From Treponema sp. (lineage in GTDB: Bacteria; Spirochaetota; Spirochaetia; Treponematales; Treponemataceae): 64,000 nucleotides of DNA. The stretch's first letter is position 1; the number at the start of each line of letters is the position of its first letter. The notes beneath the pieces were generated by a model, which did no database searches, had not been told where the DNA came from, and was given only the letters and a program-made list of their open reading frames with translations. The translations under genes and the position numbers were made by a program. The stretch covers positions 25,673 to 89,672 of the forward strand of contig JAILLQ010000037.1 of NCBI GenBank assembly GCA_024693045.1, written 5' to 3'. This document shows, one piece after another, positions 46,990-55,371 of this stretch.

Positions 46990-48081
46990 TTATATGTCCT
47001 GTAAAGCAGCTTCATTCTGCTTCTTTAATGAGGTTAATTTCTTATGTAATTTTTTTCGCTCAAAGTACGATTCAAATTGCTGAATTATTATTGAAATCAA
47101 ATTTGCGATAACAACAGTAAAAATCATACCACTTGAAGATGTTCCACAGCCGGCAACAAAAAACATTGTAACAGCAACAAAAGCAGCATAAATGAATTTA
47201 CCACCGATGCTAAAAGGAACTGTACCATAAGCATTTATCAGGAAAAAAGCACAAAATAAAGTTCCACTCGTTAAAAGTGCCAAAAGAATATCACCCTGGA
47301 ATAGAAGACCATTGTAAAAGAATGGTGAAATTAGGCGTACCAAAAGTGCATAAATAAAAAGAAAAGCCCCTGGAATAATCATATCTATAGAATTTTCTGA
47401 CAAAAAGAAAACTGAAGATATTAGAGTGATAAAATTGAATCTAAATGCAGGAATAATACTATGATTGTCCCAAAAGAGAGATACATAACCTTCTGGGACC
47501 GAAACCTTAAAAAGAGCAAATACCGTGTTGTTGAAAAATTCCGTTACACTAGAATCAAATTTTGATAAAGCAAAAGCACCACTTTCAATCAAAGAAAGAG
47601 ATGGGTTTCTAAGGGCAAGAGTATCAAAAGTTACCATAAAAGGCGGAAAAAATTCCGAACCTATAATCCAGAGAACAATGACTGAAAAAACAGCGGGATT
47701 TACCCAAGCATAAGCATAACCGCCAAAAAAGTATTTTGTAAGAATCATTGTAAAAAAAACAACTAGAAAAACAGGAATTAATGGATAGGTTGCTGGAACT
47801 AAAAGACCTGCAATAAGCCCCTGAACAATCGAAACCAGAATAGAATGATTTGCAAGAGGACTTGAAAGGGTTATTTTAGACCAGGAAAGTTCTGCAGCCA
47901 CAGAAGCTAAAACTGAAACTAAAATAATAAAAACCGATGAGTAAGACTTAGTAAGAAAAAGCATTAATACTTGAACCATCAAAAGAACAAGAATTCTTAC
48001 TGAAACGCTGAATAAAGATGAATTTATGTAAGAATAAGGGCGAATTAAAAATTTTCGATTTTTTATTTCATAATTTTTCAT
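46990..48081 (-). CDS. rnfD: Rnf membrane subunit RnfD, flavinylation Thr replaced
   Basis: A 363-aa integral membrane protein of the RnfD/NqrB family with about nine to ten helices; GGYAYAWVNPAVFSVI near residue 119 and GCGTSSSGMIFTVVIANL near residue 310 fit. RnfD normally carries FMN on the Thr of an S/TGAT motif; here the motif is SGAF, with Phe170 (codon 47572-47574) at the attachment site. Overlaps rnfC by 14 nt. Confidence 0.87.
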   Translation of the reverse strand: MKNYEIKNRKFLIRPYSYINSSLFSVSVRILVLLMVQVLMLFLTKSYSSVFIILVSVLASVAAELSWSKITLSSPLANHSILVSIVQGLIAGLLVPATYPLIPVFLVVFFTMILTKYFFGGYAYAWVNPAVFSVIVLWIIGSEFFPPFMVTFDTLALRNPSLSLIESGAFALSKFDSSVTEFFNNTVFALFKVSVPEGYVSLFWDNHSIIPAFRFNFITLISSVFFLSENSIDMIIPGAFLFIYALLVRLISPFFYNGLLFQGDILLALLTSGTLFCAFFLINAYGTVPFSIGGKFIYAAFVAVTMFFVAGCGTSSSGMIFTVVIANLISIIIQQFESYFERKKLHKKLTSLKKQNEAALQDI

Positions 48082-49408
48082 CTATTTTACCCTCCACTGT
48101 TTTTTCTGAAGAAGCAATTTTCTTTTCCTCTTTTATAACTTTGGCTCTTGATTCTTCCTTAAAGTCACGAATCAACTGCAGTAATGGAAGCCTTGAAGGG
48201 CAAACAGAATTACAGAGACCACATTCCATGCAGAAAGAGGCAGACTCAATGAAATCCGCAGGAGCTGCAACACCTCCCATCAAGTGTCTTACAATAACAT
48301 CTGGAGAAAGCCCCATAGGACATATTCGGTGACAGTTTCCGCAGCGGACACATTCAATCTGCTTTTGAGAAACTGTTTTTGATGAAGAATTAAAGCGAAT
48401 TGATTTTACATATTTTGTAAGAGGTACATTCAAACTTCCAGCAGAAAAACCACTAACAAGTCCGTTTACAATTATCGAAGCGGGTTTCTTAATAAATCCC
48501 CCACAGTGTTCGGCAATCAGTTCAAAGGGCGTTCCAATTGCAAATTTAAGAAGTCCGGTTGATGGAAGACAATCTCCGTCTACCATTACATATCTATCAA
48601 TAACCGGCATATCAAAACTAACACAACGATAAAGTTCAAGCAAAGTTGACGAATCCAAGAACAAGTCGTGTTTAGAAAGTCTTTTAAAAATTGCATCTTT
48701 TGCATTTTTTTTAACGGTCTGACAAACCAATTCCGGTAAAGTTAAGGGGAAGAGTTTACTTTCTACCCTATTTATAAAAACAGGAAGTTTAATCTGGTCA
48801 AACTCACTACTTTTTACAAATTTTTCACCTGTTGTAATAACTACCCCCTCTGCATTAATTGCATAAGAGGCAATATTTATAGCCTTAATTATTTCTGCCG
48901 TAAATTGCGAAGAAAGAACAGAATCAGTTAACCTTGAAGGATCGTCATCAATAAGACGAACCACCAAAAGTCTGTGTTTATGCGAAAAAATTTCTTTTAA
49001 TTGAGAAGAAAGCAAAACCGGTCTATCTGTAACAAAAGTATTCAAAATGCCATATTCTTCAATGTGCTTTATTAAAAGTTCAGGAGTAAAACTTGTATAG
49101 TCGATTTCCTTAATTTTTTTACCCAAATAAGAAAATTTTCCCTTAAGAGAAATTTTTACAGTCTTGTTTACATTGCCGTTTGGCATGACTTTAAATTCAA
49201 AATCTTCTACTTTTCCAGGAATTGGAGAAAAAACCCCCTCTCCTATTTTTTCACCTTCTTCAAGAATCTGGCCTTTTTTAACAAGACATTCAACTTCTTC
49301 GGCATTATTCTGTTCCAGAGAAACAAATACTTTTGAAGGGACAAAGGCGTTTACAATTTTTTTATAAACGTCCTGCTTTACAGTATGAATTTCAGGATAT
49401 TTTTTCAT
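48068..49408 (-). CDS. rnfC: RnfC-like peripheral subunit, nucleotide-binding loop missing
   Basis: A 446-aa protein with an N-terminal sandwich domain (HTVKQDVYKKIV), a middle RnfC core, an SLBB-like segment (residues about 300-340), and two C-terminal [4Fe-4S] motifs (CVRCGNCHRICPMG and CMECGLCNSVCPSR). Normal RnfC has GGAGFPT and ECEPY motifs for FMN/NADH; here the matching region (about 119-160) reads YGILNTFVTDRP and RLIDDDPSRL. Fold and Fe-S part are kept, nucleotide site is not recognisable. Starts on the last base of the upstream gene. Confidence 0.87.
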   Translation of the reverse strand: MKKYPEIHTVKQDVYKKIVNAFVPSKVFVSLEQNNAEEVECLVKKGQILEEGEKIGEGVFSPIPGKVEDFEFKVMPNGNVNKTVKISLKGKFSYLGKKIKEIDYTSFTPELLIKHIEEYGILNTFVTDRPVLLSSQLKEIFSHKHRLLVVRLIDDDPSRLTDSVLSSQFTAEIIKAINIASYAINAEGVVITTGEKFVKSSEFDQIKLPVFINRVESKLFPLTLPELVCQTVKKNAKDAIFKRLSKHDLFLDSSTLLELYRCVSFDMPVIDRYVMVDGDCLPSTGLLKFAIGTPFELIAEHCGGFIKKPASIIVNGLVSGFSAGSLNVPLTKYVKSIRFNSSSKTVSQKQIECVRCGNCHRICPMGLSPDVIVRHLMGGVAAPADFIESASFCMECGLCNSVCPSRLPLLQLIRDFKEESRAKVIKEEKKIASSEKTVEGKIDEKL

Positions 49409-50796
49409 TATTTATTCTCCTGTTTTTTCACTTTCTTAGATGAATACTTAAAATACAGAAAAGCTGGTACCAAAGTCCCTACAAATAAAAGGACAAAAGT
49501 AATAAAGTTCAAAGAAGAACTTCCGCTGCTTGAATAGCCGGCACCTTTATAAAGCCCCTGTTTTTTTAATAGCAATTCAATAGATTTGTAATCAAAATCA
49601 TCAACAGAATCAATAACATTCTGTCTGAATTTTTCATTGTATTCAATAGAATTGTAACTTTCTTCAATATTACCGTTTTTTTCAGTAAACCTTGGAAAAA
49701 TTAAAGAGTTAGATTCTTTTTCCTGGCTTGTATTTAAAGATTTGTAAGGAAAAGTACTAGCCTGCCAGTTCCATAAAATATAATCATTTAAACCTGGTAA
49801 AGTTACTTTTGCTGCGGATTTAGAAGGAAGAAGAATTTTTTCACTAGCGAAATCAGATGAAAAATTAAAAGCCCTTGCAGAAATAAGAGCAGAAATCATT
49901 ATCAAAATGGAAGTTACTGCACAATAAAAAAATATTTTTGAATTCTTTTTTGTAATCGGCCTGATAAAAAAGGCTGACCGAATTAAAACCGGCTGAAAAA
50001 TGTACTTTTTTTCAAACAATTCTGAAATTTGCTTGTATAGATATAAAAGCGATATTCCACAAAACAGGGATAAAATATAGAAAAAAGCAACTTTCAAATT
50101 TGTAAAAAGAACAATTACAAAGCTAAGCAAGAATAAGAGGCAGAAAGTTGAGTTTTTGAGAATGCAAGAAAAAGCGCCCTTTCTTTGCCACAAGTTCATG
50201 GCAAAAAAAGAAAGAGTCAGAATTAAACATTGAGAAACTGCAACTGTATAAAAAGGCATAGTGAATGTAAAAAACACAGGAACGAAATTAAATAATAATG
50301 ACCGAAGCTTGTACTTTGATTGCCATGTTAGAAAAAGTGCAAAAATCAGGCAGAAAACGAAAGCTAACCAAGGATAGGATGCATTTGCATTTATCCCAGA
50401 TTTAATTCCTTCTGAATTTAACAAACTTGTTATTTGATTTAATTTTCCTTCGTACTTTTCGGGAACATAATAAATCAGAAAATTCTTTGAATAGTCGTAA
50501 AAATATGCTTTTCTTTCCTCAAGATAATTGGAAAAAGAAAGTGTAGCCAGGGAATATTCTGCAGATTGAGAAGGTACAGCAAGAGGTGTTTTCTGATTAA
50601 AAATACAAATGTAGTCTTCTACTCCGTATTCTGAAAAAAGCGAAATAACTTTTTCCTGAGGTGCTTCCTTTTGAACATACATTACTGAATAATTATTCCA
50701 CAAGCGGGAAGCAGGAATCACCCTAAAAAAGGCAGTAAGAAAAAGAGAAGCGGCAATAATCAATGAAGGCAGAACAATATGCTTTACTTTATTCAT
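49408..50796 (-). CDS. multi-pass membrane protein of unknown function in the Rnf operon
   Basis: A 462-aa protein. One helix at residues about 8-26, an extracytoplasmic domain of about 110 residues, then about six to eight helices (about 140-255 and 285-310), a second soluble loop (about 320-425) and a last helix (about 430-450). No family recognised. It precedes rnfC with the stop and start sharing a base and follows the DUF212 gene by 3 nt, so it is part of this operon. It may be a Rnf-associated membrane factor. Confidence 0.75.
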   Translation of the reverse strand: MNKVKHIVLPSLIIAASLFLTAFFRVIPASRLWNNYSVMYVQKEAPQEKVISLFSEYGVEDYICIFNQKTPLAVPSQSAEYSLATLSFSNYLEERKAYFYDYSKNFLIYYVPEKYEGKLNQITSLLNSEGIKSGINANASYPWLAFVFCLIFALFLTWQSKYKLRSLLFNFVPVFFTFTMPFYTVAVSQCLILTLSFFAMNLWQRKGAFSCILKNSTFCLLFLLSFVIVLFTNLKVAFFYILSLFCGISLLYLYKQISELFEKKYIFQPVLIRSAFFIRPITKKNSKIFFYCAVTSILIMISALISARAFNFSSDFASEKILLPSKSAAKVTLPGLNDYILWNWQASTFPYKSLNTSQEKESNSLIFPRFTEKNGNIEESYNSIEYNEKFRQNVIDSVDDFDYKSIELLLKKQGLYKGAGYSSSGSSSLNFITFVLLFVGTLVPAFLYFKYSSKKVKKQENK

Positions 50797-50799
50797 CGT

Positions 50800-51279
50800 T
50801 TAAAAGAGCGAAAATGCAAATCCTATAAAAATTCCTAAAAGACAACCAAAGGTTACTTCAATAGGAGTATGACCGTTAACTTCTTTTATTGAAGAATAAT
50901 CGATTATTTTTTGTTCATCCAAACTTTTTCCGATTTCGTTAATTTTTTTTGCCTGAATTCCACTAGAGCGTCTTACACCAACGGCATCCCTGACAGTGAC
51001 CATAAAAAAACAAAAAGCAAGTATAAAAATATCAGAATCCAAGCCATTTCTAAAAGCAATTACGGTAGCAAGCGAAGCTACAAGAGCAGAATGGCTAGAA
51101 GGAAGCCCGCCAGTTTTCCAGATAAGACTTTCCAGCAATTCTCCTAAAGAATGAATACGACCGTACAAAACGGCAATTACGGTTTTTATAAACTGTGCAC
51201 AAAACCAGCTGGAAATACATGCCAGAAAAACAGGATTAAAAAGCAAAGATTTTAACTGACTTCCAATCAAACTAAACAT
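50800..51279 (-). CDS. DUF212 (divergent PAP2-like) membrane protein
   Basis: A 159-aa integral membrane protein. WKTGGLPSSHSALVASL (about residues 51-67) and the closing NGHTPIEVTFGCLLG match the divergent PAP2/DUF212 family, whose members keep a phosphatase-like GGxPSSHS motif. It is the first gene of the Rnf operon. TATAAT ends 7 nt before the ATG and forms an extended -10 (TGTTATAAT), so the operon message probably begins at the start codon. Confidence 0.88.
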   Translation of the reverse strand: MFSLIGSQLKSLLFNPVFLACISSWFCAQFIKTVIAVLYGRIHSLGELLESLIWKTGGLPSSHSALVASLATVIAFRNGLDSDIFILAFCFFMVTVRDAVGVRRSSGIQAKKINEIGKSLDEQKIIDYSSIKEVNGHTPIEVTFGCLLGIFIGFAFSLF

Positions 51280-51286
51280 AACTTAA

Positions 51287-51295
51287 ATTATAACA
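51287..51295 (-). promoter_or_regulatory. extended -10 promoter of the DUF212-Rnf operon, leaderless
   Basis: TGTTATAAT on the minus strand (51295-51287), 7 nt before ATG at 51279; a weak -35 (TGGTAA) sits at 51315-51310. It is divergent from a second leaderless promoter for the gene at 51378. Confidence 0.55.
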
Positions 51296-51342
51296 TTTTC
51301 ACTCATTTTTTACCAGTAGAAGAGAATAAACCTGAAAGAAAA

Positions 51343-51371
51343 TTGCTCCTAAATAAAAAAGTCATTATATT
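51343..51371 (+). promoter_or_regulatory. leaderless promoter of the RluC-type gene
   Basis: TTGCTC (51343-51348), 17-nt spacer, TATATT (51366-51371), then 6 nt to ATG at 51378, without any ribosome site. Confidence 0.55.
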
Positions 51372-51377
51372 GAATAT

Positions 51378-52328
51378 ATGGAATTTAAAACTTTCACCGC
51401 TGGCCCGGATGACAACGACAGGCGACTGGATAGGATTATCCGTAAATTTGTTTCAAACGATAGTCTCTCTTCAATTTATAAGTCTATAAGAAAAGGCTTG
51501 ATTAAGGTAAATGATTCTAAATCAGCTGCAGAAAATCACATCTTTACCGGTGATAAAATTTCTATTGCAAGTTTCTTGTTGGAAAATCAATCTAACAAAG
51601 AAAGCAATACAAATCCGAAAGAAACAAGTAAGCTGAAAATAATTTTTCAAAATGAACATCTGATTATAATTAATAAGCCATACGACATTACAGTTCAGGG
51701 TGACAAAAACTCATTGAACAAAATTGTAGAAGCTTATTACCGACAAAATTTTTCAACGGAATCACTTTCTTTTACACCAGGTCCCCTTCACCGCCTTGAC
51801 CGAAAAACAAGCGGATTATTATGCTTTTCTGCAAGTCTTCAAGGGGCAAGATGGTTTTCAGAACACATTTCAAATCATTCAATAAAAAAAATCTACTGTG
51901 GTATTCTACAGGGAAAACTTGAAGAAACTCAAAAATGGAATGATTTTATTGAAAAAGGATACCAGGAAACTGAAGTTTTTCAGACAGTAAAAGTTACTTC
52001 CGAAGGTAAAACAGGAAAAAAAGCTATTACAGAGGTAAGCCCTTTGTCATATGGAAAATATAAAAATCTGGACTTCACTCTGGCAAGCTTCAATATAGAA
52101 ACTGGAAGAACTCACCAAATAAGAGCTCAAAGTGCTTTTCATGGCTACCCTCTATTAGGAGACAGAGCCTATGGCGGACAAAAAATTCAAGACAGTGAAT
52201 ATTTTCTGCATGCCGAAAAATTGATTTTCCCAGAAAATAATCCTCTTTCTCTTCCAAAAGAAATTATAGCCCCTTTAAGTGAAAAATTTTCAGATTTTTT
52301 AAAAACAAACTCGCAATATTCTATTTAA
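51378..52328 (+). CDS. RluA-family pseudouridine synthase with S4 domain (RluC-like)
   Basis: A 316-aa protein with an N-terminal S4 domain (residues about 12-75) and the RluA catalytic domain: PLHRLDRKTSGLLCFS near residue 137 and TGRTHQIRAQSAFHGYPLLGD near 238. It is the third member of this family in the window, with S4 domain as in RluC, which modifies several 23S rRNA uridines. Single gene; it is followed after 21 nt by the P-loop gene. Confidence 0.9.
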   Translation: MEFKTFTAGPDDNDRRLDRIIRKFVSNDSLSSIYKSIRKGLIKVNDSKSAAENHIFTGDKISIASFLLENQSNKESNTNPKETSKLKIIFQNEHLIIINKPYDITVQGDKNSLNKIVEAYYRQNFSTESLSFTPGPLHRLDRKTSGLLCFSASLQGARWFSEHISNHSIKKIYCGILQGKLEETQKWNDFIEKGYQETEVFQTVKVTSEGKTGKKAITEVSPLSYGKYKNLDFTLASFNIETGRTHQIRAQSAFHGYPLLGDRAYGGQKIQDSEYFLHAEKLIFPENNPLSLPKEIIAPLSEKFSDFLKTNSQYSI

Positions 52329-52345
52329 TAAAGCAAAAAATGGTA

Positions 52346-52351
52346 TATAAT
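52346..52351 (+). promoter_or_regulatory. TATAAT box overlapping the first ATG of the P-loop gene
   Basis: A perfect TATAAT ends 7 nt before the ATG at 52359; the earlier in-frame ATG at 52350 lies within the box. This favours 52359 as the start and a leaderless message. Confidence 0.5.
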
Positions 52352-52358
52352 GAAATAT

Positions 52359-53234
52359 ATGGAAAATTTCTTGGATGACATCTTTTCAGCTCTTAAACCC
52401 GTAACTGTTTTTGCACTTGTTGGAGAAAGTGGAACAGGAAAAAGTTTCCGTTCAAAAATTCTTGCAGAAAAATACGGTATCGATTCCATAATTGATGACG
52501 GCCTTTTAATACAAAATGATAAAATTCTAGCCGGTCACTCAGCAAAAAGAGAAAAAACTTACATGGGTGCGGTTCGTGTTGCACTTTTTGATGATAAAGA
52601 ACACAGAGATGAAGTAGCTAAGGCCTGGAAAAAAGCACATATTAAAAAGCTTTTGATTTTGGGAACATCTGAAAAGATGGTTATGAAAATTGCAACAAGA
52701 CTTCAACTTCCTCAACCTCAGAAAATCATTCATATTGAAGAAATTGCTTCCAGAGAAGAAATCGAAAAAGCAATAAAATCCAGACAAGTTGAAGGAAAAC
52801 ACGTTATTCCTGTTCCATCAATTGAAATCAAACGAAGTTATCCTCAAATTTTCTCAAATTCAATAAAGTTATTTTTTAGAAACAAAAGTATTTTTAAGAA
52901 AGGTTCTTCCGATGGCAAATTATTTGAAAAATCAATTGTTCAACCGGAATTTTCAAAAAAGGGTCGCATAGAGATTTCTGAAGCAGCTCTGACACAGATG
53001 ATTATGCACTGCGTATATGAATGTGACAGTGCTTTAAAAGTAAAAAAAATTACTATAAAAACAGACAAGCGTGGCTATAAAATCATCATTTTACTTGATG
53101 TACCTTTTGGAACTCAATTAACAGGAAAAGTTCATAAACTGCAGAAGTTTATTATAGACAAAATAGAAAGTTATACCGGAATCTTAATCGAAGAAGTAAG
53201 CATTGTAATCGATAAAATAACCGGTACAGAATAA
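52359..53234 (+). CDS. P-loop ATPase fused to an Asp23-like domain
   Basis: A 291-aa protein. The N-terminal half has Walker A GESGTGKSF (about residue 21) and IDSIIDDGLLI and KKLLILGTSEKM strands typical of a kinase-like P-loop fold. The C-terminal 100 residues (GRIEISEAALTQMIMHCVYE, then VDIPFGTQL-like and YTGILIEEVSIVIDKI) match the Asp23/Gls24 envelope-stress fold. The fusion is uncommon. No target is visible; envelope or nucleoid regulation is possible. Starts at 52359 for the reason given for the promoter; convergent with pcnB. Confidence 0.8.
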   Translation: MENFLDDIFSALKPVTVFALVGESGTGKSFRSKILAEKYGIDSIIDDGLLIQNDKILAGHSAKREKTYMGAVRVALFDDKEHRDEVAKAWKKAHIKKLLILGTSEKMVMKIATRLQLPQPQKIIHIEEIASREEIEKAIKSRQVEGKHVIPVPSIEIKRSYPQIFSNSIKLFFRNKSIFKKGSSDGKLFEKSIVQPEFSKKGRIEISEAALTQMIMHCVYECDSALKVKKITIKTDKRGYKIIILLDVPFGTQLTGKVHKLQKFIIDKIESYTGILIEEVSIVIDKITGTE

Positions 53235-53236
53235 TT

Positions 53237-54346
53237 CTATTTTGAAGAAGTTTTTGCAGCCGACTGTCTAGGCTTTCTTTTTTTTGCTTTTACAGGAATT
53301 CCAAGTTCTGTGAGAACAGCTCGAATTGCAAATTCAAGTTCTGTTCTCTGGGGATTCATAGGAAGAACGAAATTTCTGCATTCTCTCCATGTTTTTGCAT
53401 AAAGTTCTGCATATGGAGTCTTGTTTGCAAGTTCTTTTTTCCAATCTGTAAGACTAAGGATAAAATCTTTAATTAGAAAAACAAGTTTTTCTCCTAATCT
53501 TGCATCAGGATTATTTTTTATGAGATTATCCAGCTCGTGTATATTTTTCATATAAGAGGCTTCAAATCTTTTATTTTCGTACATCATACCAGTAGCAGCT
53601 GGCTGTAAAGACATATAAAGATCGGTATCCAAAGCTTCAGAAATGATTTTACTTGCATTTCCACTGTTAATAATTTTAAGCAATTCTTCTGTAAGACGAG
53701 AAGGACTTACCTGTGCCAAAAGATTTGAACATTTACGAATCTTTCTGCGCATTTTAAAAGACATTCTAGCATTTGTTTTAGCAGAATACTTTATTGCTCT
53801 TAGCATACGAACAGGGTCTTCATTAAAAATTCTGTCCATGGGAATAACCGGACGAAGCACCCCCTTCTGAATATCCTTTACCCCTCCGACATAGTCAATA
53901 ACCTGTTCTGCCGCAGGATCATAGTAAAGGGCATTCATTGAAAAATCTCTACGCTGAACATCTTCGTCAATTGTTCCAAAATTATTTCCAACAGAACCTT
54001 CAGAAATTGAACGGAAAGTACTTACTTCAAAAATCTTTTCACCGTAAATTACATGAACAATCCTAAAACGGCGACCGATAATGCGAGAATTCCTGAAAAT
54101 TTTCTTGATTTTTGTTGGAGTCGCATTTGTTACAATATCAAAATCCTTTGGGGTATTACCAACGATTAAATCTCGCACCGCTCCACCAACTATATAAGCA
54201 GAAAAACCTTCATTTCGCAGGCGTTCGATTGTAAGTATTGCGTCAAAATCAATTTTACTTTTTGGTATTTTATGCTCTTCTTTTGTATAGACGAGAGCCT
54301 TTTTTATAGGATTCCCGTCTTTATCTTTTCCATATCGTACTAACAC
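53237..54346 (-). CDS. pcnB: poly(A) polymerase / CCA-type nucleotidyltransferase PcnB
   Basis: A 369-aa class II nucleotidyltransferase. The pol-beta motif GGAVRDLIVGNTPKDFDI (about residues 53-70) holds the metal-binding Asp pair, and the RNA-binding RRDFSMNALYYDP and DPVRMLRAIKYS motifs follow (about residues 133 and 180). The C-terminal Lys/Arg-rich tail is as in PcnB. Whether it adds poly(A) or CCA cannot be settled from sequence; the tRNA in this window does lack CCA. Second gene of an operon with the hydrolase. Confidence 0.85.
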   Translation of the reverse strand: MLVRYGKDKDGNPIKKALVYTKEEHKIPKSKIDFDAILTIERLRNEGFSAYIVGGAVRDLIVGNTPKDFDIVTNATPTKIKKIFRNSRIIGRRFRIVHVIYGEKIFEVSTFRSISEGSVGNNFGTIDEDVQRRDFSMNALYYDPAAEQVIDYVGGVKDIQKGVLRPVIPMDRIFNEDPVRMLRAIKYSAKTNARMSFKMRRKIRKCSNLLAQVSPSRLTEELLKIINSGNASKIISEALDTDLYMSLQPAATGMMYENKRFEASYMKNIHELDNLIKNNPDARLGEKLVFLIKDFILSLTDWKKELANKTPYAELYAKTWRECRNFVLPMNPQRTELEFAIRAVLTELGIPVKAKKRKPRQSAAKTSSK

Positions 54347-54361
54347 AATGCTAGGATTTTA

Positions 54362-55306
54362 TTACAGAGAGACATTTTTTTCAATCCAGTCAAAGATATC
54401 CTCCAGCACCTTTTCGCAGTCATTTTCATTGAAAAGTTCATGGCGGTCTCCCTGATACTGGTTGAACTGAAGTTTTGTGATTCCTGCCTGAGTGTACTTG
54501 TCCATAAGCCAGCGAATCGAATTACCATAATCGCCTACAGGGTCATCCGAACCAGCTAGAATTAAAACAGGCAGACTTGAAGGGATTTTATTGATATTTG
54601 AAATCTTATGAATCTGGCAAAGACCATTTGCCAAATCATTAAAAAAGCCAACAGATTCTAGACCACCACACCATGAATCGTTTTTGTACAACTCCAGACC
54701 TATTTTATTTGCACAAAGCCATTCCAGTGAATGTTCTGGCTTTTTAATACGGCTGTTATATCCAGAAAAAGCAATATTCTGAATAAATTTAAGCTTTCTA
54801 GAACGCCCCAAAACCGATGCCAGGGAAGTAATGATTCTTCCGACTGAAGCAAGTTTTTGTTTTCCAGAAGTTCCCATCAAGATGGAAGCATTAACCTGGT
54901 CTCCAAATTTTTCTATATAGTTTTGAACTACAAATGAACCAAATGAATGACCCATTGCAATTACAGCTTTTCCTGGAAAATCTTTTTTCACCTGTTCAAC
55001 TATCTCGAAATAATCATCTGTTACAACATTAAATCCATCTTTATCGGCAAGCACTCCGAATTTACCGGTTTTCTTGCTTTCTGCATTTTGAGCTGTTTTT
55101 CCATGACCTCGTAAATCATGGGCAGAAAAAACAAATCCATTTTCAGCAAAAATTGAACCAATTCTATCGTATCTTAAAGAATGTTCCAGCATTCCATGGC
55201 AAAAAACTAAGACAGCTTTTACATTCTCTGAATCTTCAGGAATCCAACGATTAACAGCAATTTCTGCTCCATCATTCATCTTCTGCATAAACTTTTCAAT
55301 CTGCAT
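54362..55306 (-). CDS. alpha/beta hydrolase, monoacylglycerol-lipase-like
   Basis: A 314-aa serine hydrolase. The nucleophile elbow AIAMGHSFGSFVVQ is near residue 118; ILAGSDDPVGDYG (about 251) supplies the acid, and the catalytic His is in YQGDRHELFNE (about 287). A cap-type insertion lies between. The RLRGHGKTA-like segment (DLRGHGKTAQNAE) is typical of monoacylglycerol lipases/lysophospholipases. Probably releases fatty acids from glycerides or phospholipids. AGAGG precedes the start. Confidence 0.88.
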   Translation of the reverse strand: MQIEKFMQKMNDGAEIAVNRWIPEDSENVKAVLVFCHGMLEHSLRYDRIGSIFAENGFVFSAHDLRGHGKTAQNAESKKTGKFGVLADKDGFNVVTDDYFEIVEQVKKDFPGKAVIAMGHSFGSFVVQNYIEKFGDQVNASILMGTSGKQKLASVGRIITSLASVLGRSRKLKFIQNIAFSGYNSRIKKPEHSLEWLCANKIGLELYKNDSWCGGLESVGFFNDLANGLCQIHKISNINKIPSSLPVLILAGSDDPVGDYGNSIRWLMDKYTQAGITKLQFNQYQGDRHELFNENDCEKVLEDIFDWIEKNVSL

Positions 55307-55358
55307 ACTATTAATAACCTCTCTGTTTTATTGTATTCAATCTATTAATAAAATTTGA

Positions 55359-55364
55359 TAAACT
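55359..55364 (+). promoter_or_regulatory. -10-like box directly before the m5U methyltransferase gene
   Basis: TAAACT lies 7 nt before ATG at 55372, in the string TTGATAAACTGATTGTT; no ribosome site. Same string style as at 24735. Weak -35. Confidence 0.4.
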
Positions 55365-55371
55365 GATTGTT

